Assembly (NCBI GenBank): GCA_950097015.1
Contig: CATNEN010000038.1
Coordinates: 25,829,001 to 25,893,000 of the forward strand
Direction: 5' to 3'
Origin: Macrostomum hystrix
Lineage: Eukaryota > Platyhelminthes > Macrostomidae
Length of the DNA stretch: 64,000 bases
Part shown: in pieces, positions 11,419 to 23,659 of the stretch
Layout of the letters: every line of letters starts with the position of its first letter
Position numbering within the stretch: position 1 is the first letter of the stretch
Notes under the pieces: model-generated
What the model was told of the DNA's origin: nothing
The model's database searches: none
What the model saw: the letters and a program-made list of their open reading frames with translations, nothing else
Made by a program: the position numbers and the translations under genes

Positions 11419-12187
11419 GGTATTTAGAATACCCACATTTATCTTCTTTCTGCACCTCTCACAAGATTCGACCAATTACCATACAATGGAGAACACGGGC
11501 AAAATTTTTCACTCTTTTCGATGAAATTACTCCCAGAATCATAAAATATCGGCATCTACGAGATATTCAATGGTTCTTGTCGGGGTGTTCATCGGGGTAA
11601 CCATGTCGGCTATTGTTATTGTTACTATTTTTGACAATACTGTATTGTAGCCGTCGCGCGTCGGGCGTCGGACTCACGACTTGAAGGTCGGGGGTTCGAT
11701 TCCCGACTCCACTAGAACAATTTGTCCTTTAGCAAGACACTTAACTCTGCATTACTTCAGTTCACCCAGCTGTTAAATGGGTACCAGCATTAGCTGGGAT
11801 AATTGAAGGTTGGTGTGGCGTCCCTCCAGTCCATGGACTGAACAGCTGTACGCAGCCTTCAGATGCGCCGAGCACATCTGTCGGCAGCACATCTGACCCA
11901 ATTGGGGACAGGTGTAATCAATTTATTATTCATATTATTATTGTGTTGATTATAATGCTACTTTTATTACCAATATGGACACTCGATAAAGGTTTTTACA
12001 AATAAATGTTAGCTGTCATCGTCGCCAGGGTCTTGGACAAGAATCACTGCATTTTTCGACGATGTTGAGCCGTTGAGCCGACATTGTAATTGGCGGAAAA
12101 TTTTGATCCATGTGATGGATGTTCATAAAAATCGGTTGTTTCGTTTTGGACCTATCGTGAAGTGAGTAGTGGGTTTTTGAAATACCC
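11419..12187. mobile_element. non-autonomous DNA transposon (MITE-like), interrupted by a SINE
   Basis: The ends are inverted repeats: left GGTATTTAGAATACCCAC, right (reverse complement) GGGTATTTCAAAAACCCAC. Each terminal repeat is itself near-palindromic. Flanks TATTGGAT (11411-11418) and TATTGTAT (12188-12195) look like an 8-bp target duplication with one change. A second copy at 41957-42406 shares the ends and internal words such as CAGAATCATAAAA and TCGGCATC. No open frame for a transposase. It carries an inserted SINE-B at 11646-11945. Confidence 0.7.
11646..11945 (+). mobile_element. SINE-B copy, nested in the MITE
   Basis: tRNA-derived head with A-box-like GGGCGTCGGACTCACGACTT context and B-box GGTTCGATTCCCGAC. 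It is followed by a conserved core (CCTTTAGCAAGACACTTAAC and AAATGGGTACC) and a tail ending near ATCAATTTATTATTCATATT. The core resembles conserved central domains of the widespread V- or Meta-SINE type, but I cannot assign it without a search. Other copies: 35337-35597, 51400-51690, 52978-53100 and 56097-56380. Confidence 0.75.
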
Positions 12188-12370
12188 TATTGTATTTCTA
12201 CTGTATGTCCACGGCTGCGCCCAAAATGAATATGGCCTCGCAGTGGCTTCGAGCTCGGAGATTTGAAGCTCAGATACACTTTAACCACTCTGTCACTCAC
12301 CCCCAAGGTCGCAGTAAACATTTTATGAGGTAAAGAAAATGTTAACATCAATCAAGTTTGTCCATTTCAG

Positions 12371-15300
12371 CATCGACCTCTGTAGCATTCCTGAGAACGG
12401 CAGCTACATCAGCTTGTTGATCAGAAGTCCTCTCGATCCGGTCAACAAAAGTACATACCCGCCGAACAAGCGCTGCCAGAAAACGATAAAAGCAGCCACA
12501 CCTGGCTCAAAACTAGTACTCTCGTTCGAAGCAGACAGATTTCACTTAGAGGACTCGGAAGGATGCGTACGGGACTACCTGCTGATTGAAGACGCGATGG
12601 ATGCATCTCACGTTGTGCGCTGCTGCGGATTTCGATGCGGAAATTCACCCGTGAACTCCGACTATGTGTTTATCAGTGAGTCTGGCAGTCTCAACCTGAC
12701 GTTTGTATCCGATCATGTGATCCAGAAGACGGGTTTCAGAGCTCAACTGGCTGAAATAATCAAACCGGAGTGCATTGGCGAGCCAAACCTGCTTGCAACG
12801 GTACTGGAAGTGACCGCTTTGCAGACTAACTCGTCTAGCGACTGTCGGGTCACAATCAAGGGAGCTAGTCACGACGATGTACTGCGCGTCAAGTTCCAGA
12901 GATTCCGTCTGCCATACTCGGGACCGAACTGCGTTTATGACCGGCTGGAGTTTCAGTTCAACTATGCGCCTGAGAATGGCACCAGCACGAAGACTATGTG
13001 TGGCATTCAGAGTATGCCTGAATTCATCATCAACGCCAACAAGGTGCAAGTTCGCTTTGTGAACGACCTGAGTCGCTTGCCCGGTATCTTTAGTTTCCGG
13101 TACTTCAGTATAAACGAGCGTTTCTGGGTAACACTCCGACAGCCGTACTACTACCATCACGAGCAGCAACACCCTTTGGCCATTTCGGTGCACGAGCTGG
13201 AGCCCAATCAGCGTTGCCGATACTTCGTGGATTACATAGATGATATTGTTGTCACTTTCTACGAGTTTAAGTTTAGCACCGTCGTTGGTCGCAGATTTAG
13301 TGCGCAAGTAATATTGTCGCCGCCGGACAACGCAACGACAGTACAGTCCCTGCCTAAGGCCATGGTCTACTTCTCTGACCGATTTATCTGCACAACGCCT
13401 TCAAAACTGCTGAACATTCAGGATCGATATGTGTATCGAGTTCCGATTGATCCGATTACTTCGAAAGGCACCATTAGCACCCAATCATTCGAAATGATGA
13501 TCTACGTGGCAACTTTTGGCGACAAGCTCCAGAACTCAGTGTACTTAGAAGTTGACACTGACGATTTGGAAATTTACGCCGGACATTTGGATTTTCCAAT
13601 CAGTAAAGGCGCCACATTCTCTCTGACTTATGCCACATTAATTGATTATATGCGTCAGAAGTCTATGCAGCTGCATACGTCACAAATGTTAATTGGTGCT
13701 CCTCGAACAAACGGTTTAAATCACGTCTACTGGAACATTACCTCCTTTGACCTGGACAGTCAGTACAGCGACGAGAGCTGCAACAAGACTGGCCTGTTTG
13801 TTATCAAGCGAGATACGATGACTATAGGAGAGAAGCTTTATGGACCATTCTGCTCGTCCAGCTCGTTGCCAGTGTCCATTCTTAGCCACGAAAGTGAAGT
13901 CTACTTTCTGCTTTATTACTTTCACGACTTAGACATTCAGGAGAGTGATCCGCCTAGTAGCTCGGTGTTCACTTACAGCCTCGGTGCTTATCCGTGTGAG
14001 ATGTTCGACCTGAGTGAAGTGGTGACTCGCTTGGAGCTTTACCACAAGGAGTGCCTGACAATACTGTCCGAGGTTCAAGTGACGGGCCGCAGAAACAAAA
14101 CAGTGGAAATAATCGGTTCCGAGCCCCTGCTTGTGTTCTCAAAGTTCACCAGTTCAAATCTAATGGCTTTAACTGAAAATCAAAACCAAAACGTTGTAAC
14201 GTTGACGTTGATGAAAAAATTCAACTGCGAGTCGATTGTGTCAATCAAGCGTCGCTACGTAAACGATCGATACTACGCCGTGGTGACGCTCCAGTCTGAC
14301 TGCGACTTCTGCGCAACCTTCTGGACTCTGCACTTGGAGACTAAGTGCCGAGCGCGCATTCCTCACAATGACATCAGCACAATTGGGGGACCCGGTCAGA
14401 GGACGGTTGAGCAGGAATGTGGCATCATGGAGAGTCCTGGATTCCCGTTTCCGTATGAGAAGTACGAAAAACCGATTGTCTGGTTCTTCAACTATACAGG
14501 CCCGAGAAACGTATCAAGCTACTATGCATTCCACTTTAGTGTGTTCGATCTAGATAGCTGCTTTAATAGCTTTCTGACAATCATGGAACGAGTATCAGCT
14601 CGGTATCATGCCCTTTACCAGTGCAACAAACACAGCGGCTCATATTTTTACACTCTCTCGTCAAAGCAGATCTACATTATGTTCCAGGCTAACAAGATTT
14701 CCTACGGACCAATGAAATCGTCTCTGCAGTCTAGGTACCAAGGGTTTTCAATACGGTTTCGTCTGGTTCAGGAGGCTGCCAAGCCAGCGCCAGAAGCTTG
14801 CCCATTGCCCGGCTCCGAGGACTGGATTCTCATATCCGACTCCTGCTACAGACTGGTCAAACCAGCTGAACCTGTTTCTTGGGACCATGCAGATGTTGAC
14901 TGCAAACAGTCTGGGGGCCATCTTGTCAGTATTAACTCGCGTGATGAAATTCGGGACCTAATGGAGCTTATTTTGTACAAGAAGGAATGGCAAGATGAGT
15001 TGTACTCATCTGATGATGTATTTGTCTTCATTGGCCTGCTGGCGACCAGTCACGCATTTGTAGATCAGGAGTGTGCCAGGAGTCGGCCAAGCTCTCGCTG
15101 CTGGCTGTGGGGTAGCAACAGGAATGTTTCAAGAAATGTAAGTTAGTTTGATGTTCTGTTTGAAATTTCCTTTTTATCTTATTATCACCTATTGATGCTT
15201 ATTCAAGGACTTCATATGGAGCAGCGGAGAGCCTCTAACCTACCAAGAATGGTATCCATCACACAACGACAGTCTATTCGAGAAAGTACCAAAAAATCTA

Positions 15301-18300
15301 CCAACAGTGGTTCAAGAAAAATTCCCTCAGCCCAACTACTACAATGCGTTCCTATGTGTCGGCATGATGCTGCAGAATCCGCGGCATCACACTAACTGGG
15401 TGCAGGTGCCCTGCAACATGGAAATTCATGGCCAGTCACACATCTGCGAGAAGACGGCTAACCCGACGGCGCTAGAGGATAAGAAGCGCCAGCACTTCAA
15501 GCAGCAGGTGAGCAGTATGCAGAGCCGCGCGAGAGAGTGCAGTGACGGCTGGTATGAGCTAGACGGTAGCTGCTACATGATCGTCAGTGCAGCTCCCAAC
15601 GTTTCGAAGCTGAATAAGAGCGAAGCCATTCAACTATGCAGCGCTCTCAACGCAAGCATCGCACACGAATCGAACAACACAGCCCGCCTCACCGCCATGA
15701 TACGGTCATGGAAGTATCCAATCAATCGTGGACGCATTTACATATTCAGCAGTCCAACGAAACACGCACCTGTTGGACGCGGCTCTGGGAGTCCTCAATC
15801 GTCACGCAGCGAGAGTGACAAAATTTTTATTGACCCTGCTGATGATCTTCTGGAGAAAGAGGAGAGCTTTCGAAATTCTGATGATCAACTCAATGTCGAC
15901 TGGGCCTATATCATACCACCGCGAGCTGTGCTTTGCTGGCGTTCCACCGAACCTATGCCTGACAAATGCGATGGTCACGAATTCCAGTGCCAGGACAGTA
16001 GCTGCATCAGTAGCGATTACACCTGCAATGGTGTTATAAACTGTCCAGGTGAGTTACTAAAAGTCGTTAAAATATGAGTGAAGCTTTACGAGCGTATTTT
16101 CAATTTTATTCATCTGAATTATTTTTAACCACCAATAGGCGGGGAAGATGAAGCCAACTGTACCGAGGTGCTGCAGAGCCGCTACTTTAAATGCGATAAT
16201 GAGCAGCTGGTAACCTGGAGCAGGTATTGCAACCATCGACGAGACTGCGCTGACGGGAGTGACGAGCGGAACTGCCAGTTCGCAGCGTGCGACCCGGAGA
16301 ATGAGTTCACCTGCGAAAGTAGTCGGCGATGTATTCCAATAACAAAAAGGTGTGCTAAAAGGTTTATATGATTTACAATTCGGTTGATAAAGAATTTGTG
16401 CTACGCGTTAATATTTTTCTAAAGAACTAAGGAATTAAAAGAGTAGTTTTTTCCCCTTACTTTTATCAGATGCGACGGCGTGCCCATGGACTGCGAGTTC
16501 AACCAGGATGAGGAGGGCTGTCGTGGCGAGTGTCGCGGTTTCCAGTGCCGCAGTGAGACTTCTCGCTGCCTGCCGCGTTATTTCGTCAACGACACTCAAG
16601 TTGACTGTCCGGGTACCCTGATGGAGGACGAAGATGGCAGTTGTCTACGCGACGGCGACTGCCTTCAGAGTCGGCGCTTCTGGGAGTTTCCGGACTGCGA
16701 CAGTCCACTTGAAGAGAGGTGCATGATTAATCACGTCAAGTGTTTCTCCAGACGCGATGCCTGTATGTTCAACACAAAGGTGTTGGGCAAGCAGGCCTGC
16801 CCTAATTTAGAGCACTTGACGGCGTGCGACGAGTTCCAGTGTCCCGGACAGTTTCAGTGCCAAAGCGGCAGCGGCTATTGCATCCCGACGTTTCGCGTCT
16901 GTGACGGCATCGCCGATTGTCCGAGCGCCACTGATGAAGCCTCCTGCAATGCAAGCTTTTCTCTTCACTATCACTTCCGATGCAGAGGTCCGGGTCCATT
17001 CGACATTTTCGTTCCCCGCACTCGAGTCTGCAATGGTGCCGCGGACTGTCCAGGTGGTGAGGACGAGCTCTACTGTGACCAGCTCTGTCCCCATGGCTGC
17101 TACTGCATCGGCTACTCAGTCAGCTGCAAAGGTAATGAGACCGCTCACGAGTTTCATCCTGAACAGGTGTCACCACAGACTCGAGCTCTCATTCTTGATG
17201 GCAACAACAAGGTTAAGCTTCATTCGAAATTTCTAGCTAATTTTACCTACCTTGGCCTACTTTCTATTAAATATGCGCTGATTAATAGTCTCCCAGGAAA
17301 TCTGTTTGCCAGCAGTGCCAATCTTGTAGTCCTTGACTTAAGAGACAATCAGATAGCAGCGCTGAATTCCAACACACTGTTTGGTCTGACTAACTTGCTT
17401 GATCTCCGTCTGTCAGGCAATCCTCTGGCGACCATAGAACCATTTGCATTCAGAAGTCTAAGATCAATTGTGAATTTGCAGCTGCAAGAATTGCGAATCG
17501 CCGAGCTGCCAGAGTATGCACTAGCAGGTATGGAGAATCTGCGTACACTCAACCTCAGCAATAATCCTCTATGGAAGCTACACGAGCTTTCCTTCAGCAA
17601 CGGTTCGAACTGGTACTCGACCATCGATCTTCGCGTCTGTGAAAACGTCCTCGTTCACCAGCACACATTCGCTAGCCTTGATCGGGTTGACACTTTTCTG
17701 TCAAACAGCTTCAAGTTTTGCTGCCTGCTGGAGCATACCAGGGCGAACTGTACACCGCAGGACAATGACTTCAATTCGTGCAAGGATCTTCTTGGCCGTG
17801 TCGGTCAGCGAATCGCTGTTTGGATCTACGGAGCTGTAGCACTGGTAGGCAATGTACTAGTCATTGGTGTGCGTCTTTATCGGCGTAAGGTGAAGACATC
17901 GTCCGACTTTATCATATTCAATGTGAGTCTCGCCGACCTGCTGATGGCCGTATACCTTTTGAGCGTTGCCACAGTCGATGCACATTTCCACGACCGTTAT
18001 ATCCTGTTCGACGATCTTTGGCGTCAGCATCCGGCCTGCAGCTTAATTGGAATGGTCTTCCTGATTAGTACTGAGACTTCAATAACTTTCCTAGCCTTTC
18101 TTTCACTTGAACGCTATCTATCGATAGTTGACAGTGTTGGTCGCAGCCATCGAGGACTCACAATGCGCAAGACAGTGTCTGTTGTAGTTGCTACTTGGTT
18201 TGCATCATTGGCACTTGCCTGTGCTATGCTCATTCGTGAAAACAAAATGGGAAACGCCTACAGTAGAACCTCTGCCTGCGTTCCGCTGGTCACTAATTCT

Positions 18301-18822
18301 GATCATCTGTGGTCCATCACCCTTCTGCAGTATCTATTTGTAGTCTACAATGCTGCAGCATTTCTGTTAGCAGCAATTTGCTATGGTCGCATATTCATGC
18401 ACATTCGGGCCACAAGGAAGAGCGCCAAGAGAAGATCCATGGAACAGGATCATCTCCTAGCCAGGCGGCTGTTTGTGCTCGTGGCAACCAACCTTGTCAC
18501 CTGGATACCAACCATCATAATGTACCTGTGTCTGGCAATTGGTGTCCACATGCCGATTTCAATGATCACTGGTTTCATCCTATTCGTCTTGCCTGTAAAT
18601 CCCAGCCTGAATCCCTACCTGTACACACTGTCCACCATGCGAATGTTCTGCCGAGAGACGCGCCGGAAAATCGACCAAGCCAAAGTGCTGCAGGCTATTA
18701 GCACGCGAGTGGAGCCGAGGCGCGGGGTGGTCTCGTCGGTTGGCAGCTACCGGCGCCGTTGCTTGGCTGCTCCGCGTGGTTCAACCTCGATAGAGACGCA
18801 GACAGTTGTGTCTGATGAATGA
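12371..18822 (+). CDS. Giant LGR/GRL101-type GPCR with CUB, lectin, LDL-A and LRR ectodomain
   Basis: Exons 12371-15137, 15208-16048, 16139-16349 and 16470-18822 follow exon 1. All junctions are GT-AG and phase-consistent, giving about 2,122 residues. Domains in order: CUB-like modules at about 70-190 and 190-305; a diverged middle region; a clear CUB at about 748-865; a C-type lectin domain at about 875-1070 that spans the exon 2/3 junction; a second, partial lectin-like region at 1100-1235; about six LDL-A repeats at 1240-1545 (CDG, DCPG and SDE signatures, some degenerate); a Cys-rich LRR N-cap near 1543; about six leucine-rich repeats (1577-1730); then seven membrane helices (about 1786-2062) with LERY at the end of TM3 and NPYLY in TM7. 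LDL-A plus LRR plus rhodopsin-like 7TM is the arrangement of type C LGRs (relaxin receptors) and of snail GRL101. The added CUB and lectin modules are unusual. It probably acts as a plasma-membrane receptor for a peptide or protein ligand; the ligand is unknown. Confidence 0.85.
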
Positions 18823-19638
18823 GCTTAGATACGGATATCGTCAATCCCTTTCTAAGCTCATTCATTTGATTAAACTAAAAGAATGAAAGCTCGTTATAAC
18901 CGTGAAATGGTCACTATTTTATGTAATATTTTTTGTTGTTTTTTAATTAAGGTTAGCGCCACTAAACGCTAGATATTTTAGTAGCGATTGTTTTTTGCAC
19001 CAATTTCTTGGAAAATGCACTCTTCCTACTTACTCGAAAGATATGTTAGCAAAAGTAGTAAAGATGGCAAATTTATTTCACTGTTTGGGCTAAATAAAGT
19101 CATTGATATTGATACTCGTAAAATATGTCCAATTCTAACGTTAAGTCACTTAAGGTTGCAGTTACGAAGACGAAACATTTTTTTACTGTTTAAAAGTTTA
19201 AAAGCTATAATATTTGTAAAAATTTTCTGTGTTGAAAAAAACTGTTTGATTCAAGGTAGCGAAAAACTAATGTTTGTCTCAGGCTTCTAACTTTATAACA
19301 TACGAGCGTACTAGAGCATCAATTAATACGCAGCAAGAATCAACCAAAGTCGCGAAAAAAATCAGATGTTTTAACAGTAATAAATTCAGAAAAAAAACAT
19401 TCATCAAGCTTAATAGTTTGAAGTCGCATTTATACATTTCAATCTACGAGTATCTCATAGCAATCTCATAGTATAGTAATCTCGTAGTAGTATGATCGGC
19501 AGTATGATCGCCGTAACTGCGATCGCTACGTTATCCGCTTCAGTAAAGTGCTGCAGAACTGCGTCGGCATAGCACCATAGCAACCATCAGGAGCACAGAT
19601 TACTGATCAGAGCTAGTTCAAACAGAACTATACCCGGT
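18823..19638. other. 3' flank of the receptor gene
   Basis: Non-coding and AT-rich. AATAAA at 19093-19098 could be the polyadenylation signal of the receptor gene, about 270 bp after its stop. Short open frames (18988-19290, 19274-19471) have no protein character. Confidence 0.35.
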
Positions 19639-19790
19639 GGGACATTTACTATACGCCCCTCTGTACGCCCCACCGGCGCCCTCCCACCAGTCACCGGTGG
19701 GTGGGCGTACGGTTTGGCCAAGCGCCCCGCTGGTGGCCCGCCGGCGCGGGTCGCTGGTAGGGGCGGGGGGTGGGGGCGCAGGGTAAATAA
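19639..19790. other. GC-rich block with imperfect inverted repeats
   Basis: A sharply GC-rich island of about 150 bp in AT-rich surroundings. GTACGCCCCACCGG (19668 region) and CCGGTGGGTGGGCGTAC (19695 region) form an imperfect hairpin, and CACCGGTGGG is palindromic. Function unknown. Possibly a fragment of a foreign or mobile element. Confidence 0.4.
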
Positions 19791-22700
19791 CATTCGGCGC
19801 ATATCCTCAAAGTCTACTGTTAGTAGGCTGTGCTGTATTTTTTGAGCGCCGTAAAAAGCCTAGCAGCAGGTCCGCTCCTGCCCAGCAGCTCCGCTCGCCA
19901 CGCTGCCCCCTCCCTCCTGACCATGTACTTTTCATACGTATGTTTCATTTTGTTGTATGCATGCCATATATATAAAGCGACAGTCACTTTAAATAAATAG
20001 TATTGTATAATATATTATATATAATATAATTATATATAATAAATATTTATTAAATAATATTTAATAAATAAATAAATAATAATAGTACTCGTAACAGCAT
20101 ACTTTTGTCTGCTTGTTTTGTGGATTAAAATGACCGAACCAAGTTTAGGAAAATACCAAGAGTTTATCTCGTATTCCTTGTATTATCCCATTCATCTATG
20201 GCCGAACGAATGCGAACTTTTTTGTACTGTTTCTCTTCGAAACAATTTCTCAGTCCTTCTGACGACCATTGATAATTAATGAACTGGATTCTTTAACCTG
20301 CTCTAGATGAAATTCGTATAAATATATTGTTGCATTCATCATCTGTGAAAAAATATTCGATCATGCTAATTCTTTAAAAAAGCATGATCACATGATCATG
20401 GCTACTAATAGTAAAGCATTTTGAAATGCATGAGGAAGAGGCTTAAATTCTCGCTGTTAAGAACATTTCAATTCGAACTTTCAAGGTGAACCATCAAGTC
20501 AGTACATAAAAAATTACTGCTTATATCCACTCGATTCTTTTTCTTAAGAAAGCGGGTGATTTTGACAATTATATATATATTAATAAATTGGCCCCTCTAA
20601 CCCCAAAATACACAACCTATTTTCACAAATTAAAATAAAGTTAATTCGCTTCAATTAACGTCGTCCAGGTCCTAAAGTCTTGCAAGCCATTTCTTTATTT
20701 TCTTTTTCAGACCAAGTACCCGTCAGAATGGTGAGGCGTCGGGCGACCTAGGCGCATATTCTGCTAGGACGTGAGGGCGCACTTATCCCATAGCACAGGA
20801 GCCAGAGGTACCTGAAGGCTGAGGTCGGTGACTGTGGATGTATCGTACATTAAGCTCAACTATGGTGCGGCCGCCATAGGATCGGTTTGAGTACCCGTGG
20901 GTCGGCTCGGTGGGGAGAAATATTGCAAAAATCTGCGTAAAAATAAACCGACAGATAATGAAAATATCGAAAAAAACCGGAATGGAAAACCCCCTGCCAT
21001 GGCCTGCTCAAACAAGAGAGCAGGTGTGTAGCATCGGGAAACTTCGCCTCAGAGCCTAGTCTGAATCACACTGCAGAGGTGTCGGCAGTCGCCATTTGTG
21101 AGTTGCGCCTGTTATCTTTGTTTTAAATAGGTAAAATCATGACTCCAAACGAATGTACGTATTTTGCCTTACACTAATTGGCGAGGGTAAGGGCGCATTC
21201 TACCTAGGCCCTGAGAAACGCCGTTCGGCACAACACAACTTAGGACATGCACAGCATTTAATAGCTAAATTTCACCATTAGATTTGGGCAAGCGGTCATC
21301 TACCATCCTTCAATGTATGCAAAGTGCTGGAAGTATTCAATTTAATCATACTCGTACGTCTTTTAATTTCTAATTATTTTATTTCCTAGAGTCACAGTAG
21401 CCGGACAGTGTTGATTTCTCGGCGGATTCTGATTATTAAGAAGGATTTCATGGTGGAAAAAGATAAGCATTTGTTGCACCCGACTCACATAATTGCTGCA
21501 TTCATTTATTTCTATCAAGATATCCCAGGGGGCCGTGGAAAGAGAGGCTGGGAGGAAGTCTTATCAGAGGAAAGACTGAGTTTAAGACTCCCTGACTCTT
21601 AAATCGGGTCAGTTTCAAGCTAGGATTCGTTAGAGAGATTTTAAGAAAAGGGCGTAGAAAGCTTTAAAAATGTTTTTGAAAGTGTCAAGTGCAAAATATG
21701 GCTACTTTTTAAAGGCTTCCAACACAGGCTTGACCTCAGACCCTTACGTTGTAAGGCTGGTTGTTCCAAATTGCAATGCTGCACTCTGCCAAAAAAGGCA
21801 CGCAGCGAATGCCATTGGCTGTCACTTCGGGAGCATATAGAAAAAACGGGTCCCAATGCAGAGCTCGATCGGGGAAAATGGAAGGAAAATTGGAGGACCA
21901 ATAATTAACTATTTATGCCCTGTCGTCAGTCGTTATCAATTCCAATACGGAACGAATCGCGGTGTCAAGCAGGCATCAAAAGGCTCGGAAATCTCTAGAG
22001 AAATCCGCTTGAAGTTGAATTCGAATCCATCTAAAAGAGCACATTCACTGTCTAGATAAAGAAAAGGTAATTATTTATACAATAGACCCAGGCCAACTAG
22101 CTTGCGATAAGTCTTCTGGTAAGTTAACTGCGAGTTAATTTACCGTTTTAATCTGATTATAGCTAAGAAAACAAATAGTAGCACAATGACGTGCCTGCAT
22201 AAGAACTCCTATCGGGAGCTAAATGCGAGTATAGCTGCCATCATTATAAGTTGGCCAGCAACTCCGGAAACTTGCTGGTCCTCCACCCACGAATACGAAA
22301 TGGCGAGGAAGAGAGACGATGCAGCGGGGAGGATTTACATTGATGAAACGCATTCTTGTCACAGCATGACCGATGTACCAGCACCAAGGGACTCTGACTC
22401 AGGGGGATTGCGTGGGGTCTAGAGCCGACAATGCCAAGCAAATTATACGTTTCACTATCGCAGCAGTAAATGCCCTTGCCAGCAACTAGCGCCCAAAGCG
22501 AAGGCGGGGAGTTAAAAAATAAGGACATCAGCCTGGATAGAGGAATGGCGATTGAGGATACAGAGGATCAACAGTACTAGATCATCCCTAGCTCTCGTTG
22601 CAGCTCTGCACTGCTCTCCCTCTCTCTTCCTTGGCCCCTCCTTTGGGAAAACTTCTCTCTCCCATGGTTGGCAGCAATTGCTCCAGGCTTAACAGCCTGG

Positions 22701-23551
22701 CTTACAAGCGCGTCTGACTGAGCGAGTGGTTGAAGGAGGGACATAAAGAATCGACTATTAGCAGAGATTTATGGATAGATTTATCGACAGTATCAGCATT
22801 TCGAAAATTCCGTCAGCCCTGAGCTACGAGCGTAGACAGCCTTAATGGCTAGTGATTCTAGTTGCATCGTGTTAGTTTATTAATGTAGCAAGGTGATCGC
22901 TTTTTTAGCAACCAAAGTGGCAACTGAAGTAGTTGTAGGGGGTAGTAACTAAAGTATCTGGCTTAAAGATTTTTCATTTAAATAAATTTCTGCCTGCTAT
23001 TTATACAGGTGCAACATCTTGGTCGTCAAGATACCAAAAGATGTTATAATAATCTTATTTCGCAATCACCTAAAAACCATGTAAAATTTATACCAAGGAT
23101 AAGGAATTGTGCTTAACGTAATATTAGCGAATCGTTCTCAAATATTTAAATGGTTTCTATATTTAACCGCTAAGTTTTACGCTTGGTTCTTGTAACGCTG
23201 TTCATGAGCTTTTATTTAATTTTTCCCGCACGCACTGGGATTAACGAAATATTTTGTGTCGTAAAAATGTAAAACGACTCGTGTGTTCTCCGCTCTTATT
23301 GTAACATAAAAGTCTGCTTACATTAAAATCAGCTGTCAAGATACATGGCTGCTTTCTAGTTCAGGATTAGATACGAGCTACGCTTCACAGCTTTTTAACA
23401 AGAATATAATATAACCTAGTATATAAGGACTAGCTAGAACGTGCCCCCTAACAGAAAAAAAATCAGGAACTAACCCTTATTTGTATTGTGTGCATTTTAC
23501 ACTGTGATAAAAAACTATTAAAATTTCAATAGCTCACTAAACTGAGTGATA
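19791..23551. other. non-coding region, mostly featureless
   Basis: Holds an AT-rich simple-sequence tract at about 20000-20095 (TAATATTTAATAAATAAATA-like). A moderately GC-rich, structured-looking block lies at about 20720-21240, with a 7-bp hairpin CCTGCTC/GAGCAGG near 21000-21025. The rest is ordinary unique sequence. No open frame here (for example 21408-21602 or 22186-22422) has recognisable protein features. Confidence 0.4.
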
Positions 23552-23640
23552 GGTTTCGGTGGCAGAGCCGTTAACATGTTTGCCTCTCGCACCAATGTCT
23601 CCGAGCTCGATTCCGCGGCGAGGCCACATTAATTTGTACA
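23552..23640 (+). mobile_element. SINE-A tRNA-like head, sense strand, truncated
   Basis: A sense copy of the SINE-A head with A-box-like GGTGGCAGAGCCGTTAAC and B-box-like GAGCTCGATTCC. It loses similarity after GAGGCCACATTAATTTG. The opposite-strand copy that starts 20 bp downstream may have interrupted it. Confidence 0.6.
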
Positions 23641-23659
23641 TTCATTCAATATAACAATG

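Larger units (their letters stand above)
11280..12306 (-). mobile_element. SINE-A copy split by a later transposon insertion
   Basis: The body of an antisense SINE-A lies at about 11280-11415 (GTCAGGCAGTTTAATCTCTC and following). Its tRNA-like head lies at about 12200-12306 (GGCTGCGCCCAAAATGAATA and following). The sequence between them is a palindrome-ended DNA element. Aligned by eye with the intact copy at 23.66-24.01 kb, the two pieces are the expected left and right halves of one element, apart from about 20 diverged or lost bases at the junction. Confidence 0.6.

Noticed and set aside
12442-13307. Minus-strand frames up to 220 codons
   Set aside because: Antisense shadows of receptor exon 2, which has CUB features in the plus frame.
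20740-20800. Weak resemblance to part of U1 snRNA (CTTATCC..AT.GCAC)
   Set aside because: No 5' splice-site-pairing end, no Sm site and no matching stem-loops around it.
22186-22422. 78-codon plus frame beginning with ATG
   Set aside because: No recognisable features, no supporting splice sites, composition like the flanks.
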